From contig NZ_JAVDYC010000001.1 of the NCBI RefSeq assembly GCF_031458255.1, forward strand, positions 5,651,001-5,715,000: a stretch of 64,000 bases of DNA, read 5' to 3'. The position numbers and the translations under genes were made by a program. Shown here in pieces: positions 30,203-38,377 of the stretch; position 1 is the first letter of the stretch, and each line of letters opens with the position of its first letter. The notes under the pieces were generated by a model, which was not told the DNA's origin, did no database searches, and worked only from the letters and a program-made list of their open reading frames with translations. The DNA is from Catenuloplanes niger (GTDB lineage Bacteria > Actinomycetota > Actinomycetes > Mycobacteriales > Micromonosporaceae).

Positions 30203-31231
30203 GTGGCACGGATCGCGGTGGTGGGCGGCGACGGCATCGGCCCGGAGGTCACCGGTCAGGCCGTCAAGGTCATCCAGGCCGTGCTCCCCGGCGTCGAGAC
30301 CGTCGACTACGACCTCGGTGCCGCACGCTATCACCGTACCGGCGAGGTCTTTCCGGATTCGGTCCGTGACGAGCTGGCCGGGTTCGACGCCGTGCTGCTC
30401 GGTGCCGTCGGCGACCCGAGCGTGCCGCCGGGTGTGCTGGAGCGCGGGCTGCTGCTCAAGATGCGCTTCGACTTCGACCAGTACGTGAACCTGCGCCCGT
30501 CCAAGCTCTGGCCCGGCACCGCCGGCCCGCTCGGCGCGGTCAAGCCCGGCGAGATCGACTTCGTGGTGGTCCGCGAGGGCACCGAGGGTCTCTACGCCGG
30601 CGCCGGCGGCGTCCTGCACCGGAACACGCCCGCCGAGATCGCCACCGAGGAGAGCCTGAACACCCGGTTCGGCGTCGAGCGGGTCATCCGCGACGCGTTC
30701 GCCCGTGCGCAGCGCCGCGAGCGCCGCAAGGTCACGCTCGTGCACAAGACCAACGTGCTCACCCACGCCGGTGGCCTCTGGGCGCGCACGTTCGAGGCCG
30801 TCAAGGCCGACTTCCCGGACGTCACCACGGAGTACCAGCACGTCGACGCGGCCGCCATGTTCATGGTCACCGCGCCGTCGCGCTACGACGTGGTGGTGAC
30901 CGACAACCTCTTCGGTGACATCCTCACCGACATCGCGGCGGCCGTCACCGGCGGCATCGGGCTCGCGGCCAGCGGCTGCATCAACCCGGAGCGCCGCTTC
31001 CCGTCCATGTTCGAGCCGGTGCACGGCTCGGCGCCGGACATCGCGGGCAAGGGCGTCGCCGACCCGGTCGCCGCCGTGCTCTCCGCGTCGCTGCTGCTCG
31101 ACCACCTCGGGCACGCCGACGAGGCCGCGCGAGTAACCCAGGCGGTCGCGAGTGAGCTGGCCGCCCGCACTCCGGGGGCCCCGCTGCGCACCGCCGACGT
31201 CGGTGACCGGCTGGCCGCCGCTGCTTCCTGA
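30203..31231 (+). CDS. leuB: 3-Isopropylmalate dehydrogenase
   Basis: NAD-dependent oxidative decarboxylase of leucine synthesis, 342 residues, the size of the actinobacterial type. The start [16 protein letters not shown], the substrate-binding RPSKLWPG region, the Lys of LVHKTNVL and the metal-binding [15 protein letters not shown] are present, as is the NAD loop [17 protein letters not shown] start after GAGGGAG. A TAGGGT hexamer at 30159-30164 could be its -10. It stands alone, 131 nt before ilvE. Confidence 0.96.
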   Translation: MARIAVVGGDGIGPEVTGQAVKVIQAVLPGVETVDYDLGAARYHRTGEVFPDSVRDELAGFDAVLLGAVGDPSVPPGVLERGLLLKMRFDFDQYVNLRPSKLWPGTAGPLGAVKPGEIDFVVVREGTEGLYAGAGGVLHRNTPAEIATEESLNTRFGVERVIRDAFARAQRRERRKVTLVHKTNVLTHAGGLWARTFEAVKADFPDVTTEYQHVDAAAMFMVTAPSRYDVVVTDNLFGDILTDIAAAVTGGIGLAASGCINPERRFPSMFEPVHGSAPDIAGKGVADPVAAVLSASLLLDHLGHADEAARVTQAVASELAARTPGAPLRTADVGDRLAAAAS

Positions 31232-31362
31232 GCGCGCTTCGTCCCATCCGGTCGCACCCGTAAGGCAGGGTCGGTCCGGATCAGTCCACGGCCCTGCGTA
31301 TCCCCGTGAACGACCGTTCGGGGTAAGTTTCAGCAAACCGTGGATATGGAGGTTCCAGCGCT

Positions 31363-32460
31363 ATGAGCGGTGGTGACAAGCTCGACTTCGAGATTCGCCC
31401 GAATGCCACCCCGGTAGCCGCCGCCGATCGCACCGCGCTCCTGGCGAACCCGGGCTTCGGTCGCATCTTCACCGACCACATGGTCACCGTGCGGTACGCG
31501 GAGGGCAAGGGCTGGTACGACGCCCGTGTCGAGGCCCGCGCGCCGATCCCGATGGACCCGGCCTCGGCCGTGCTGCACTACGCCCAGGAGATCTTCGAGG
31601 GCCTGAAGGCGTACAACACGGCCGACGGCGGCGTCTCGATGTTCCGTCCGGACGCGAACGCCCGCCGGTTCAACCTGTCCGCCGACCGGATGTCGATGCC
31701 CGGCCTGCCCGAGGCGGCGTTCGTCGACTCGCTGCGTGAGCTGATCACGATCGACCGGGACTGGATCCCGACCGACGCGGACGGCAGCCTCTACCTGCGC
31801 CCGTTCATGTACGCCAGCGAGGTCTTCCTCGGCGTCCGCCCGGCCCGGGAGTACCTCTACGTGGTCATCGCGTCCCCGGTCGGCGCGTACTTCTCCGGTG
31901 GCATCAAGCCGGTCACGGTGTGGGTCTCACCCGACTACACGCGCGCGGCTCCCGGCGGCACCGGCGCGGCCAAGTGCGGCGGCAACTACGCCGCGTCGCT
32001 CGCCGCGCAGGCCGAGGCGATCGAGGCCGGCTGCGACCAGGTCGTCTTCCTGGACGCGGTCGAGCAGAAGTACATCGACGAGCTCGGCGGCATGAACATC
32101 TTCTTCGTGTTCGACGACGGCACGCTCGTCACGCCGCCGCTGACCGGCACCATCCTCCCCGGCATCACCCGCGAGTCGGTCATCACGCTCGCCCGCGACG
32201 CCGGCCACGAGGTGGTCGAGCGCCCGATCAGCTTCGACGAGTGGCGCGCGGGCGCGGAGTCCGGCCGGATCCGGGAGACGTTCGCCTGCGGCACCGCCGC
32301 GGTCATCACCCCGATCGGCGAGGCCCGCTTCCCGTCCGGCTCCTTCACCGTCGGCGGTGGCGGCTCCGGCGAGGTCACCATGTCCCTGCGCCAGCGGCTG
32401 GTCGACATCCAGCGCGGTTCCGCCCCCGACACCCACGGCTGGATCCACAAGATCCTCTGA
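31363..32460 (+). CDS. ilvE: Branched-chain amino acid aminotransferase
   Basis: PLP enzyme that performs the last transamination to leucine, isoleucine and valine. 365 residues, the class IV group II type. The PLP Lys lies in GTGAAKCGGNYAAS and the downstream QKYIDELGGMN block is typical. The ATG follows ATGGAGG. It ends 14 nt before a strong terminator. Confidence 0.97.
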   Translation: MSGGDKLDFEIRPNATPVAAADRTALLANPGFGRIFTDHMVTVRYAEGKGWYDARVEARAPIPMDPASAVLHYAQEIFEGLKAYNTADGGVSMFRPDANARRFNLSADRMSMPGLPEAAFVDSLRELITIDRDWIPTDADGSLYLRPFMYASEVFLGVRPAREYLYVVIASPVGAYFSGGIKPVTVWVSPDYTRAAPGGTGAAKCGGNYAASLAAQAEAIEAGCDQVVFLDAVEQKYIDELGGMNIFFVFDDGTLVTPPLTGTILPGITRESVITLARDAGHEVVERPISFDEWRAGAESGRIRETFACGTAAVITPIGEARFPSGSFTVGGGGSGEVTMSLRQRLVDIQRGSAPDTHGWIHKIL

Positions 32461-32474
32461 GCCGGTCCGCTCAC

Positions 32475-32517
32475 CGAAGGGCGCTTCCGCCACCGAAGAA
32501 GCGCCCTTCGGGCTTTT
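32475..32517 (+). terminator. Intrinsic terminator after ilvE
   Basis: Perfect 13-bp stem CGAAGGGCGCTTC (32475-32487) / GAAGCGCCCTTCG (32498-32510), then GGCTTTT. Confidence 0.9.
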
Positions 32518-32525
32518 CCGACATC

Positions 32526-32606
32526 GATCTTCCCGCTTCCGGCGGCTCCGGTCCCGCACGCTCCCGCGGGCACCGGTCGTCGCTGGCGCTCCTCCCTGCA
32601 CGATCC
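32526..32606 (+). repeat. Dispersed intergenic repeat, copy C
   Basis: Third copy, the longest match at the left end (GATCTTCCCGCTTCCGGCGG) with the same CTCCCGCGGGCACCGGTCG core and right end CTCCTCCCTGCACGATCC. It lies 9 nt after the ilvE terminator and 63 nt before a 17-nt tandem array. Confidence 0.88.
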
Positions 32607-32669
32607 GTGGCCGCCCGGACGGCACCGCCTCCGCCGCCCGCACCGCCCCGCCGGCCCCACCACTCCCGG

Positions 32670-32754
32670 CGTGTCTCGCGCCGGGCCGTGTCTCGCGCCG
32701 GGCCGTGTCTCGCGCCGAGCCGCGTCTCGCGCCGAGCCGGGTCTCGCGCCGGGC
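32670..32754. repeat. Five tandem 17-nt repeats
   Basis: Five head-to-tail copies of CGTGTCTCGCGCCGGGC (starts 32670, 32687, 32704, 32721, 32738), with one or two substitutions in the last three. The 17-nt period does not preserve a reading frame, so this is not a protein repeat. No gene is seen between 32518 and 32903. Confidence 0.95.
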
Positions 32755-32903
32755 CGCGTCATCGGGCCTGTGCCGCTTCCTGCATCCGCGTCGTCTCGGC
32801 CCCACTCCGCGTTACCGGGCCACCTCGCGTACCGATATGTCGTATATATCGGGCAGAAGAGTCCTGGTGAGCCGCAGCAAACGTCCGGCGGCCGGGGGAG
32901 CGC

Positions 32904-33662
32904 TCAGATGAGCATGCCGCCGGAGGCCTCGATGCGCTGGGCGGTGACCCAGCCGGTGTCGCCGGTGAGCATGGCGACGACGACGCCGGTGATGTCCGCC
33001 GGGCGACCGATCCGGCCGCGGGCGGTCTGCCCGCCGATGTGCGCGCCGACCTGCTCGTCGAGCAGCGCGCCGCCGCCGAACTCGGTGGCGGTGGCGCCGA
33101 TCGCGATGACGTTGGCGGAGATGCCGCGCGGCGCGACCTCCTTCGCCAGGTAGCGGGTGAAGACCTCGACCGCGCCCTTCATCGCGCCGTACGCCGAGTA
33201 GATGCCGTCACCGGTGAAGCGGGACAGCCCGGTGGAGAAGTTGAGGATCCGGCCGTTGTCCGCGATCAGCGGCAGCAGCTTCTGGGTCAGGAAGAAGACG
33301 CCGCGGAAGTGCACCGCGTAGACCTCGTCCACCATCTCGACCGTGGTGTCCGCGATCGTGGCTCCCGGGCCGGTCCCGGCGTTGTTGAGCAGGAAGTCGA
33401 AGTCGTCGCGTCCCCAGGTGGCGCGCAGCGTGTCGCGGACCGCGTCCGCGAACGCGTCGAACGCCGGCACCTCGCGCGTGTCCAGCGGGATCGCGACCGC
33501 GGTCCGGCCGAGGCCGCGCGCGGACGCGACGACCTCGTCGATCGCGTCCTTGGCGGGCGTGCGGTAGGTGAGGATCAGGTCGATGCCGGCCTCGGCCAGG
33601 GCGAGCGCGTAGGCACGGCCGAGACCGCGGTTGGCGCCGGTGATCAGGGCGATTGTGGACAT
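32904..33662 (-). CDS. Short-chain dehydrogenase/reductase
   Basis: SDR of 252 residues. Cofactor motif TGANRGLGRAYALALAEAG near residues 8-26, NNAGTGPG, catalytic Ser in FSTGLSRF and YxxxK in AYGAMK. Substrate is unknown. It follows an XRE regulator gene by 38 nt on the same strand; this pairing is frequent in actinomycetes and suggests that the regulator controls the enzyme. Confidence 0.92.
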   Translation of the reverse strand: MSTIALITGANRGLGRAYALALAEAGIDLILTYRTPAKDAIDEVVASARGLGRTAVAIPLDTREVPAFDAFADAVRDTLRATWGRDDFDFLLNNAGTGPGATIADTTVEMVDEVYAVHFRGVFFLTQKLLPLIADNGRILNFSTGLSRFTGDGIYSAYGAMKGAVEVFTRYLAKEVAPRGISANVIAIGATATEFGGGALLDEQVGAHIGGQTARGRIGRPADITGVVVAMLTGDTGWVTAQRIEASGGMLI

Positions 33663-33700
33663 GGTGGTCCCCTCGAACGTGTGGGATGCGGAAAGGAGGG

Positions 33701-34537
33701 TCAGAAGCGCTGGTCGCCGAGGACCGACAGCAGTTCGAGCTTCTCGTAGCTCGCACTGCCCGGCACCGCGGTGAACACCAGCAGCGTCTGCGACTGGCCG
33801 GGGTCGACCAGGGTCTGACAGTGCACCTCGATCACGCCGAGTTCCGGATGCATGATCCGCTTGGCGTCGAGGTGCGTGGCCGTGACGTCGTGCGCGGCCC
33901 AGATCTCGCGGAATTCGTCGCTGACCGCCAGCAGCGCGTCGACGATCTCCGCGGCGCGGGACCCGCGGCCGTCCCGGACGTACGCGGTGCGCAGCTGCGC
34001 CGTGAACACCCGCCCGTGCAGCGGGTGGTCCTCGACCGGATAGACGCGCCGGTACTCCGGGTCGGTGAACCAGCGGTAGACGGTCACCCGCGATCGCCCG
34101 GTCCACCGCGAGTCGTCACCGAGCAGCGCGATCGCGGGCCGGGTCTGCAGCAGCGTCTCGCCCAGCTCGTTCAACACGATCGCCGGGGTGTCGGTCAGCC
34201 GGTCCAGGATCCGCATCAGGCCGGGCGCGACGTGGTCGGTGTGCGCGGTCCGGCGCGGTGTCGCGTGCCCGGCCAGCCGGAACAGGTGGTCGCGTTCGTC
34301 CAGCGAGAGCCGCATGCCGCGGGAGATCGCGGCCAGCATGTCCTCCGACGGCAGCGGCCCGCGCTGCTGCTCGATCCGCGCGTAGTAGTCCGCCGACATC
34401 CCGCAGAGCGCCGCCACCTCCTCCCGCCGGAGGCCGCCGGTCCGCCGCCGCGGCCCGCGCTGCAACCCGACGTCCTCCGGCTGCAGCGCGTCCCGCCGAG
34501 TCCGGAGGAAGTCGGCCAGTTGCGCGCGATCTGTCAT
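33701..34537 (-). CDS. XRE-family regulator with MmyB-like ligand-binding domain
   Basis: Regulator of 278 residues. The HTH is at about residues 37-60 (LRREEVAALCGMSADYYARI), followed by EQQRGPLPSEDMLAAISR. The C-terminal domain matches the MmyB-like ligand-binding type seen in actinobacterial oxidoreductase regulators (AIVLNELGETLLQTRPA, VHCQTLVDPGQSQTLLVF). It is immediately upstream of an SDR gene. Confidence 0.9.
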   Translation of the reverse strand: MTDRAQLADFLRTRRDALQPEDVGLQRGPRRRTGGLRREEVAALCGMSADYYARIEQQRGPLPSEDMLAAISRGMRLSLDERDHLFRLAGHATPRRTAHTDHVAPGLMRILDRLTDTPAIVLNELGETLLQTRPAIALLGDDSRWTGRSRVTVYRWFTDPEYRRVYPVEDHPLHGRVFTAQLRTAYVRDGRGSRAAEIVDALLAVSDEFREIWAAHDVTATHLDAKRIMHPELGVIEVHCQTLVDPGQSQTLLVFTAVPGSASYEKLELLSVLGDQRF

Positions 34538-34660
34538 GCCTCAAGCTTGGCCCCGTTCCACCCCCGGATGAAGGGCTCGGGTATCCGCGGACTACCTGTC
34601 TGTGGATATCCCTCTGCTACCGACGCCGACGGGCCGGGGCGGGCGGGGCGCGCGGGCCGG

Positions 34661-35398
34661 TCAGGCGCTGAGGAGGTGGGCGCGCATGGCGGCGATGCTG
34701 TCCGGGGTGACGCCGGCGTGCCGGGCGTACGCCTCGACGGAGCCGTACTTCTCGCGGAGCTCGGTGAGGAAGGTGGCGATCGTCTCGGGCTCGGAGCCGA
34801 AGAACGGCGTGGGGTACGCCCCGGTGCCGGCCCAGGTCGACTGCACGTAGGCGGAGAACCGGGCCGAGGCCTCGGTGCTGAGCGCGTAGTCGGCGATGAT
34901 GTCGTCGTCGGAGACGCCGAGCAGGCCGAGCGTGAGCGCGACCGTGATGCCGGTCCGGTCCTTGCCGGCCACGCAGTGGACGACCACCGGCGCGGCCGAC
35001 TCGGAGGCGATCAGCGTGAGCGCCTCGGCCCAGCCGGCCGCGCCGGTCTCGGCCATGTCCCGGTAGCGGTCGGCCATCCAGCGAGCGTTCGTCAGTCCGC
35101 TGCCCTCGAACGGCGTGTCGTCCCACTCCGCGTGCTCCGGGTGGATGTGGTGGTAGTCGAGGCCGAAGTGCTCGGGCACCCGGCCGTCCCGGGTGATCTC
35201 GTGCGGGCGGCGGAGGTCGATGACGGATCGCACGCCCAGCTCGCGGAACGCGGCCTCGTCCGCGGCGTCCAGCCGGTGCAGGGAATCGGACCGGAACAGC
35301 CGGCGCCAGCGGACCGTGCGGCCGTCCAGCCCGGGGTAGCCGCCGACGTCACGGAAGTTGAAGGTGGCCGAGAACGGGTAGCTGCGCGTCGTCTCCAC
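34661..35398 (-). CDS. Tyrosine-protein phosphatase (PTP superfamily, DSP-like)
   Basis: Protein of 245 residues in the actinobacterial Y_phosphatase3 group, like mycobacterial PtpB. It starts with FNFRDVGGYPGLDGR, and the catalytic loop is VVHCVAGKDRTG (Cys and Arg of the C-x5-R motif). The physiological substrate could be phosphotyrosine, phosphoserine or phosphoinositide. GTG start at 35398. A 34-bp perfect palindrome lies 12 nt upstream of the start. Confidence 0.88.
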   Translation of the reverse strand: METTRSYPFSATFNFRDVGGYPGLDGRTVRWRRLFRSDSLHRLDAADEAAFRELGVRSVIDLRRPHEITRDGRVPEHFGLDYHHIHPEHAEWDDTPFEGSGLTNARWMADRYRDMAETGAAGWAEALTLIASESAAPVVVHCVAGKDRTGITVALTLGLLGVSDDDIIADYALSTEASARFSAYVQSTWAGTGAYPTPFFGSEPETIATFLTELREKYGSVEAYARHAGVTPDSIAAMRAHLLSA

Positions 35399-35410
35399 CC
35401 GCGGAAGAAT

Positions 35411-35444
35411 AACGGCCGGTGGAGCTGCAGCTCCACCGGCCGTT
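35411..35444. terminator. Perfect 34-bp palindrome, probable terminator of the PRC-barrel gene
   Basis: The sequence is a perfect palindrome centred on CTGCAG, with half-site AACGGCCGGTGGAGCTG. On the minus strand it lies 20 nt after the PRC-barrel stop and 12 nt before the GTG of the phosphatase gene, so it may end the first transcript or gate the second. Confidence 0.7.
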
Positions 35445-35463
35445 CGCTGATCGCGGACCGCCG

Positions 35464-35925
35464 TCAGGCGCGCGGCGGTGCGATCTGACTCGGCGTGGTG
35501 TACGAGTCGCCGTAGTAGCTACCGATCTTGTCGCGGTAGACCGGGTCGCCGTGCCGTTCCTCGTCGAACTCCGGAGCGGACTTGATCTGCTCCTTCGTGC
35601 GGTCCACGTAGACCTTGTGGTCGTCGTGGTCCACGTTGTTGACGACGCCGGCCGGCAGCAGGACCTTCTTACCGAAGATCCACGGCCCGGTGTCGACGAC
35701 CAGGTAACCGGCGCCGACCTCGGTGGAGGCGGAGTCGACCTTGCCGATGTGACCGTCGGTGGCCTCGACCCGGTAACCGGCCAGGGCCGCGCCGGTCACG
35801 CCGGAGTCCTCCCGGTAGTCCCACGCGGACCAGCCCGTGGGCCGGCTCTGCGACAGGTCCGCCGGGTCCGGCGTCCGGAAGGTGTCCCGCGACTCGTACG
35901 GAGTCTGAGGCGTAGGGCCAGTCAT
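35464..35925 (-). CDS. PRC-barrel domain protein
   Basis: Protein of 153 residues with a PRC-barrel fold: AGYRVEATDGHIGKVDSAS then YLVVDTGPWIFGKKVLLPAG and VYVDRTKEQIKSAPE, typical of actinobacterial stress-associated PRC proteins. It has no signal peptide. The ATG follows a strong GAGGAGGAAA site. The function is unknown; such proteins are often induced by stress (family knowledge). Confidence 0.88.
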   Translation of the reverse strand: MTGPTPQTPYESRDTFRTPDPADLSQSRPTGWSAWDYREDSGVTGAALAGYRVEATDGHIGKVDSASTEVGAGYLVVDTGPWIFGKKVLLPAGVVNNVDHDDHKVYVDRTKEQIKSAPEFDEERHGDPVYRDKIGSYYGDSYTTPSQIAPPRA

Positions 35926-35994
35926 GATGGCTTTCCTCCTCTGTGTAGACCCTCGTGCTCTGTCATCCATCGACATACCCGAGTTCGTGCGGAA

Positions 35995-36522
35995 CTAACC
36001 GGCCGCGTCGAGCGTGACCGCGGCCGCGTGCACCACCGCGGCGATCCGCAGCGCCTCGTGCACCGCGCCGGCGTCCAGCCCCGCACGGCGTACCCCCTGG
36101 TCATGGTTCTGCAGGCAGACGGCGCAGCCGGCGATCGCGGACACCGCGAGGCACCACAACTCGAAGTCGGCCTTGGTGACGCCGGCCGCGGCCAGCACGG
36201 GCGAGGTGATCGCGCGCATGCGCAGGCCGGCCGGATGCCGCGGGCCGCCGATCATGTGCTGCGCCCGGTAGAACACGTTGTTCATCGCCATGATCGAGGC
36301 GGCCGCGCGCGCCTGCTCCACCGCCGGTGCGGGCAGCCGGAGGGACGCCTCCGCCGTGAACACCCGGATCACGTCCGGTTGCCGGGCGGCGATCGCGCAC
36401 GCCAGCGCCGCGCCCCACGCCTGCGCGTCGGTCAGCGGCGTCTCCAGCAGCACGCGGCCGAGATTCACCCGCAGATCATCGGCGTACGGCGGAAGAGCTT
36501 CTCGCAGCTCAGAGAGATTCAC
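35995..36522 (-). CDS. ahpD: Alkyl hydroperoxide reductase AhpD
   Basis: Peroxidase/adaptor of 175 residues, the same length as mycobacterial AhpD. The start NLSELREALPPYADDLRVNL aligns with the family start, and the active site is CAVCLQNH with both Cys and the His. AhpD normally links dihydrolipoamide to AhpC. No ahpC or oxyR is adjacent. The GTG at 36522 is chosen by family alignment. It is divergent from the cimA leader. Confidence 0.92.
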   Translation of the reverse strand: MNLSELREALPPYADDLRVNLGRVLLETPLTDAQAWGAALACAIAARQPDVIRVFTAEASLRLPAPAVEQARAAASIMAMNNVFYRAQHMIGGPRHPAGLRMRAITSPVLAAAGVTKADFELWCLAVSAIAGCAVCLQNHDQGVRRAGLDAGAVHEALRIAAVVHAAAVTLDAAG

Positions 36523-36591
36523 CCTGAAGGTCCGTCCCGGATTGTGGGTTTCTGCCACCGAGGAGTGGACAACGGTGGCAAGCTTTGGCTC

Positions 36592-36618
36592 GTGACTTCC
36601 CTGATTATTGGCACCTAG
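36592..36618 (+). CDS. cimA leader peptide (MTSLIIGT)
   Basis: Eight-residue frame GTG ACT TCC CTG ATT ATT GGC ACC TAG with consecutive Leu-Ile-Ile codons. ATT is a rare Ile codon in this GC-rich genome, which would sharpen sensing. An in-frame GTG at 36565 would extend it to 17 residues. The stop abuts the first attenuator stem. The role is inferred from codons and position. Confidence 0.6.
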   Translation: MTSLIIGT

Positions 36619-36676
36619 CGCACCGGCATCCCCTCGCCGAGTGCGCAGACCTCCCGCGACCGCGGGGGGTCTTTTT
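36618..36676 (+). promoter_or_regulatory. cimA transcription attenuator
   Basis: First hairpin: GCGCACCGGC (starting 36618) pairs with GCCGAGTGCGC (ending 36646), with one bulged A. Immediately after it is an intrinsic terminator, AGACCTCCCGC (36647-36657) / GCGGGGGGTCT (36662-36672), followed by a run of T to 36676. It sits 35 nt before the cimA ATG, the same order as the ilvB leader. Confidence 0.8.
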
Positions 36677-36710
36677 GTTGGTGTTGACAAACCCAGAAGA
36701 AGGTATCGCC

Positions 36711-38291
36711 ATGGACTACCAGGTGTTCGACACGACGCTCCGCGACGGCGCGCAGCGCGAGGGGATCAGCTTCTCGGTCGCGGACAAGCTCGCGGTCGCG
36801 CGGCTGCTCGACGAGTTCGGCGTCGGCTTCATCGAGGGCGGCTGGCCGGGTGCGATGCCCAAGGACACCGAGTTCTTCCGCCGCGCCCGCACCGAGCTCG
36901 ACCTCAGGCACGCGCAGCTGGTCGCGTTCGGCGCGACCCGCAAGGCCGGCGTCGACGTCGCGGACGACCCGCAGATCGCGGCGCTGCTCGACTCCGAGGC
37001 GCCGGTCGTCTGCCTGGTCGCGAAGTCGGACATCCGGCACGTCGAGCGCGCGCTGCGCACCACCGGCGACGAGAACCTGGCGATGGTCCGGGACAGCGTC
37101 GCGCACGTCCGCGCGCACGGCCGCCGCGTCTTCATCGACTGCGAGCACTTCTTCGACGGTTTCCGGCACGACCCGGACTACACCGCGTCCGTGGTCCGCG
37201 CCGCGCTGGACGCCGGCGCCGAGCGCGTGGTCATGTGCGACACGAACGGCGGCATGCTCCCGTCCCGGATCACCGCCGCGATCGAGGACCTGACCGCGCG
37301 GCTCGGGATCTCGCCCGAGGTCCTCGGCATCCACTGCCAGAACGACACCTCCTGCGCGGTCGCGAACACGATCGCCGCGGTCGAGGCCGGCGTGAAGCAC
37401 TTCCAGTGCACCGCCAACGGCTACGGCGAGCGTCCCGGCAACGCGGACCTGTTCGCCGTCGTCAGCAACCTGCAACTGAAGCTCGGGCTCCCGGTCCTAC
37501 CGGACGGGTGCCTGGAGAAGGCGGTGCGCGTCGCGCACGGCATCGCCGAGATCGCCAACATCGCCCCCGACACCCACCAGGCCTACGTCGGGGCCGCGGC
37601 CTTCGCCCACAAGGCGGGACTGCACGCGAGCGCGATCAAGGTCGACCCGGTGCTCTACAACCACGTGGATCCCGCGGTCGTCGGCAACGACATGCGCATC
37701 CTGGTGACCGAGATGGCCGGCCGGGCCAGCATCGAGCTCAAGGCCAAGGAGCTCGGTGTCGACCTGGCCGGCCAGCCGGAGGCGCTGTCCCGGGTCACCA
37801 AGCGGGTCAAGGAGCTGGAGGCGGACGGCTGGAGCTTCGAGGCCGCGGACGCGTCGTTCGAGCTGCTGGTCCGCTCCGAGCTGCCGGGCGCCGAGCCGGT
37901 CCGGCCGTTCGCGCTGGAGTCGTACCGGGTGATCGTCGAGCATCGCGAGGACGGCGCGGTCGTCTCCGAGGCCACGGTCAAGGTCCGGGTCGGTGAGCAG
38001 CGCGTGATCGCCACCGCCGAGGGCAACGGCCCGGTCAACGCGCTCGACGAGGCGCTGCGGCAGTCGCTGTCCGCGCACTACCCGGCGCTGGCCACGTTCG
38101 AGCTGGCCGACTACAAGGTCCGGATCCTGGAGGGCTCGCACGGCACCTCCGCGGTCACCCGCGTCCTGGTCGGCACGAAGGCCGCCACCGACGGCGGCTG
38201 GACCACGGTCGGCGTCCACGAGAACGTCGTCGAGGCCTCCTGGCACGCCCTGGTCGACGCGCTCACCTACGGCGTCGACCACGGGGCCTGA
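36711..38291 (+). CDS. cimA: Citramalate synthase
   Basis: Condenses pyruvate and acetyl-CoA to (R)-citramalate, giving 2-ketobutyrate for isoleucine without threonine. 526 residues. HMGL-like catalytic domain: DTTLRDGAQREGISFSV, ECGG-like EGGWPGAMPKD, and the metal site with HCQNDTSCAVANT and GYGERPGNADL. The C-terminal LeuA-dimer domain is the regulatory, isoleucine-binding part in the family. The CimA type is preferred over 2-isopropylmalate synthase because of the GWPG and GERPGNADL blocks. ATG after GAAGAAGG. Confidence 0.95.
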   Translation: MDYQVFDTTLRDGAQREGISFSVADKLAVARLLDEFGVGFIEGGWPGAMPKDTEFFRRARTELDLRHAQLVAFGATRKAGVDVADDPQIAALLDSEAPVVCLVAKSDIRHVERALRTTGDENLAMVRDSVAHVRAHGRRVFIDCEHFFDGFRHDPDYTASVVRAALDAGAERVVMCDTNGGMLPSRITAAIEDLTARLGISPEVLGIHCQNDTSCAVANTIAAVEAGVKHFQCTANGYGERPGNADLFAVVSNLQLKLGLPVLPDGCLEKAVRVAHGIAEIANIAPDTHQAYVGAAAFAHKAGLHASAIKVDPVLYNHVDPAVVGNDMRILVTEMAGRASIELKAKELGVDLAGQPEALSRVTKRVKELEADGWSFEAADASFELLVRSELPGAEPVRPFALESYRVIVEHREDGAVVSEATVKVRVGEQRVIATAEGNGPVNALDEALRQSLSAHYPALATFELADYKVRILEGSHGTSAVTRVLVGTKAATDGGWTTVGVHENVVEASWHALVDALTYGVDHGA

Positions 38292-38332
38292 CGAACCTTC
38301 CACACCCGTCCGCCCGCGCCCGGCACGCACCC

Positions 38333-38367
38333 GCGCGGCTCCCGCCGAGATCCGGCGGGAGCCGCGC
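38333..38367. terminator. Bidirectional terminator between cimA and the EEP phosphatase
   Basis: Perfect 15-bp stem, GCGCGGCTCCCGCCG / CGGCGGGAGCCGCGC, with a short loop, between converging genes. Confidence 0.88.
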
Positions 38368-38377
38368 CGTACGGGCG

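Noticed and set aside
32670-32754. 17-nt array as a protein repeat
   Set aside because: A 17-nt period shifts the frame at every unit.
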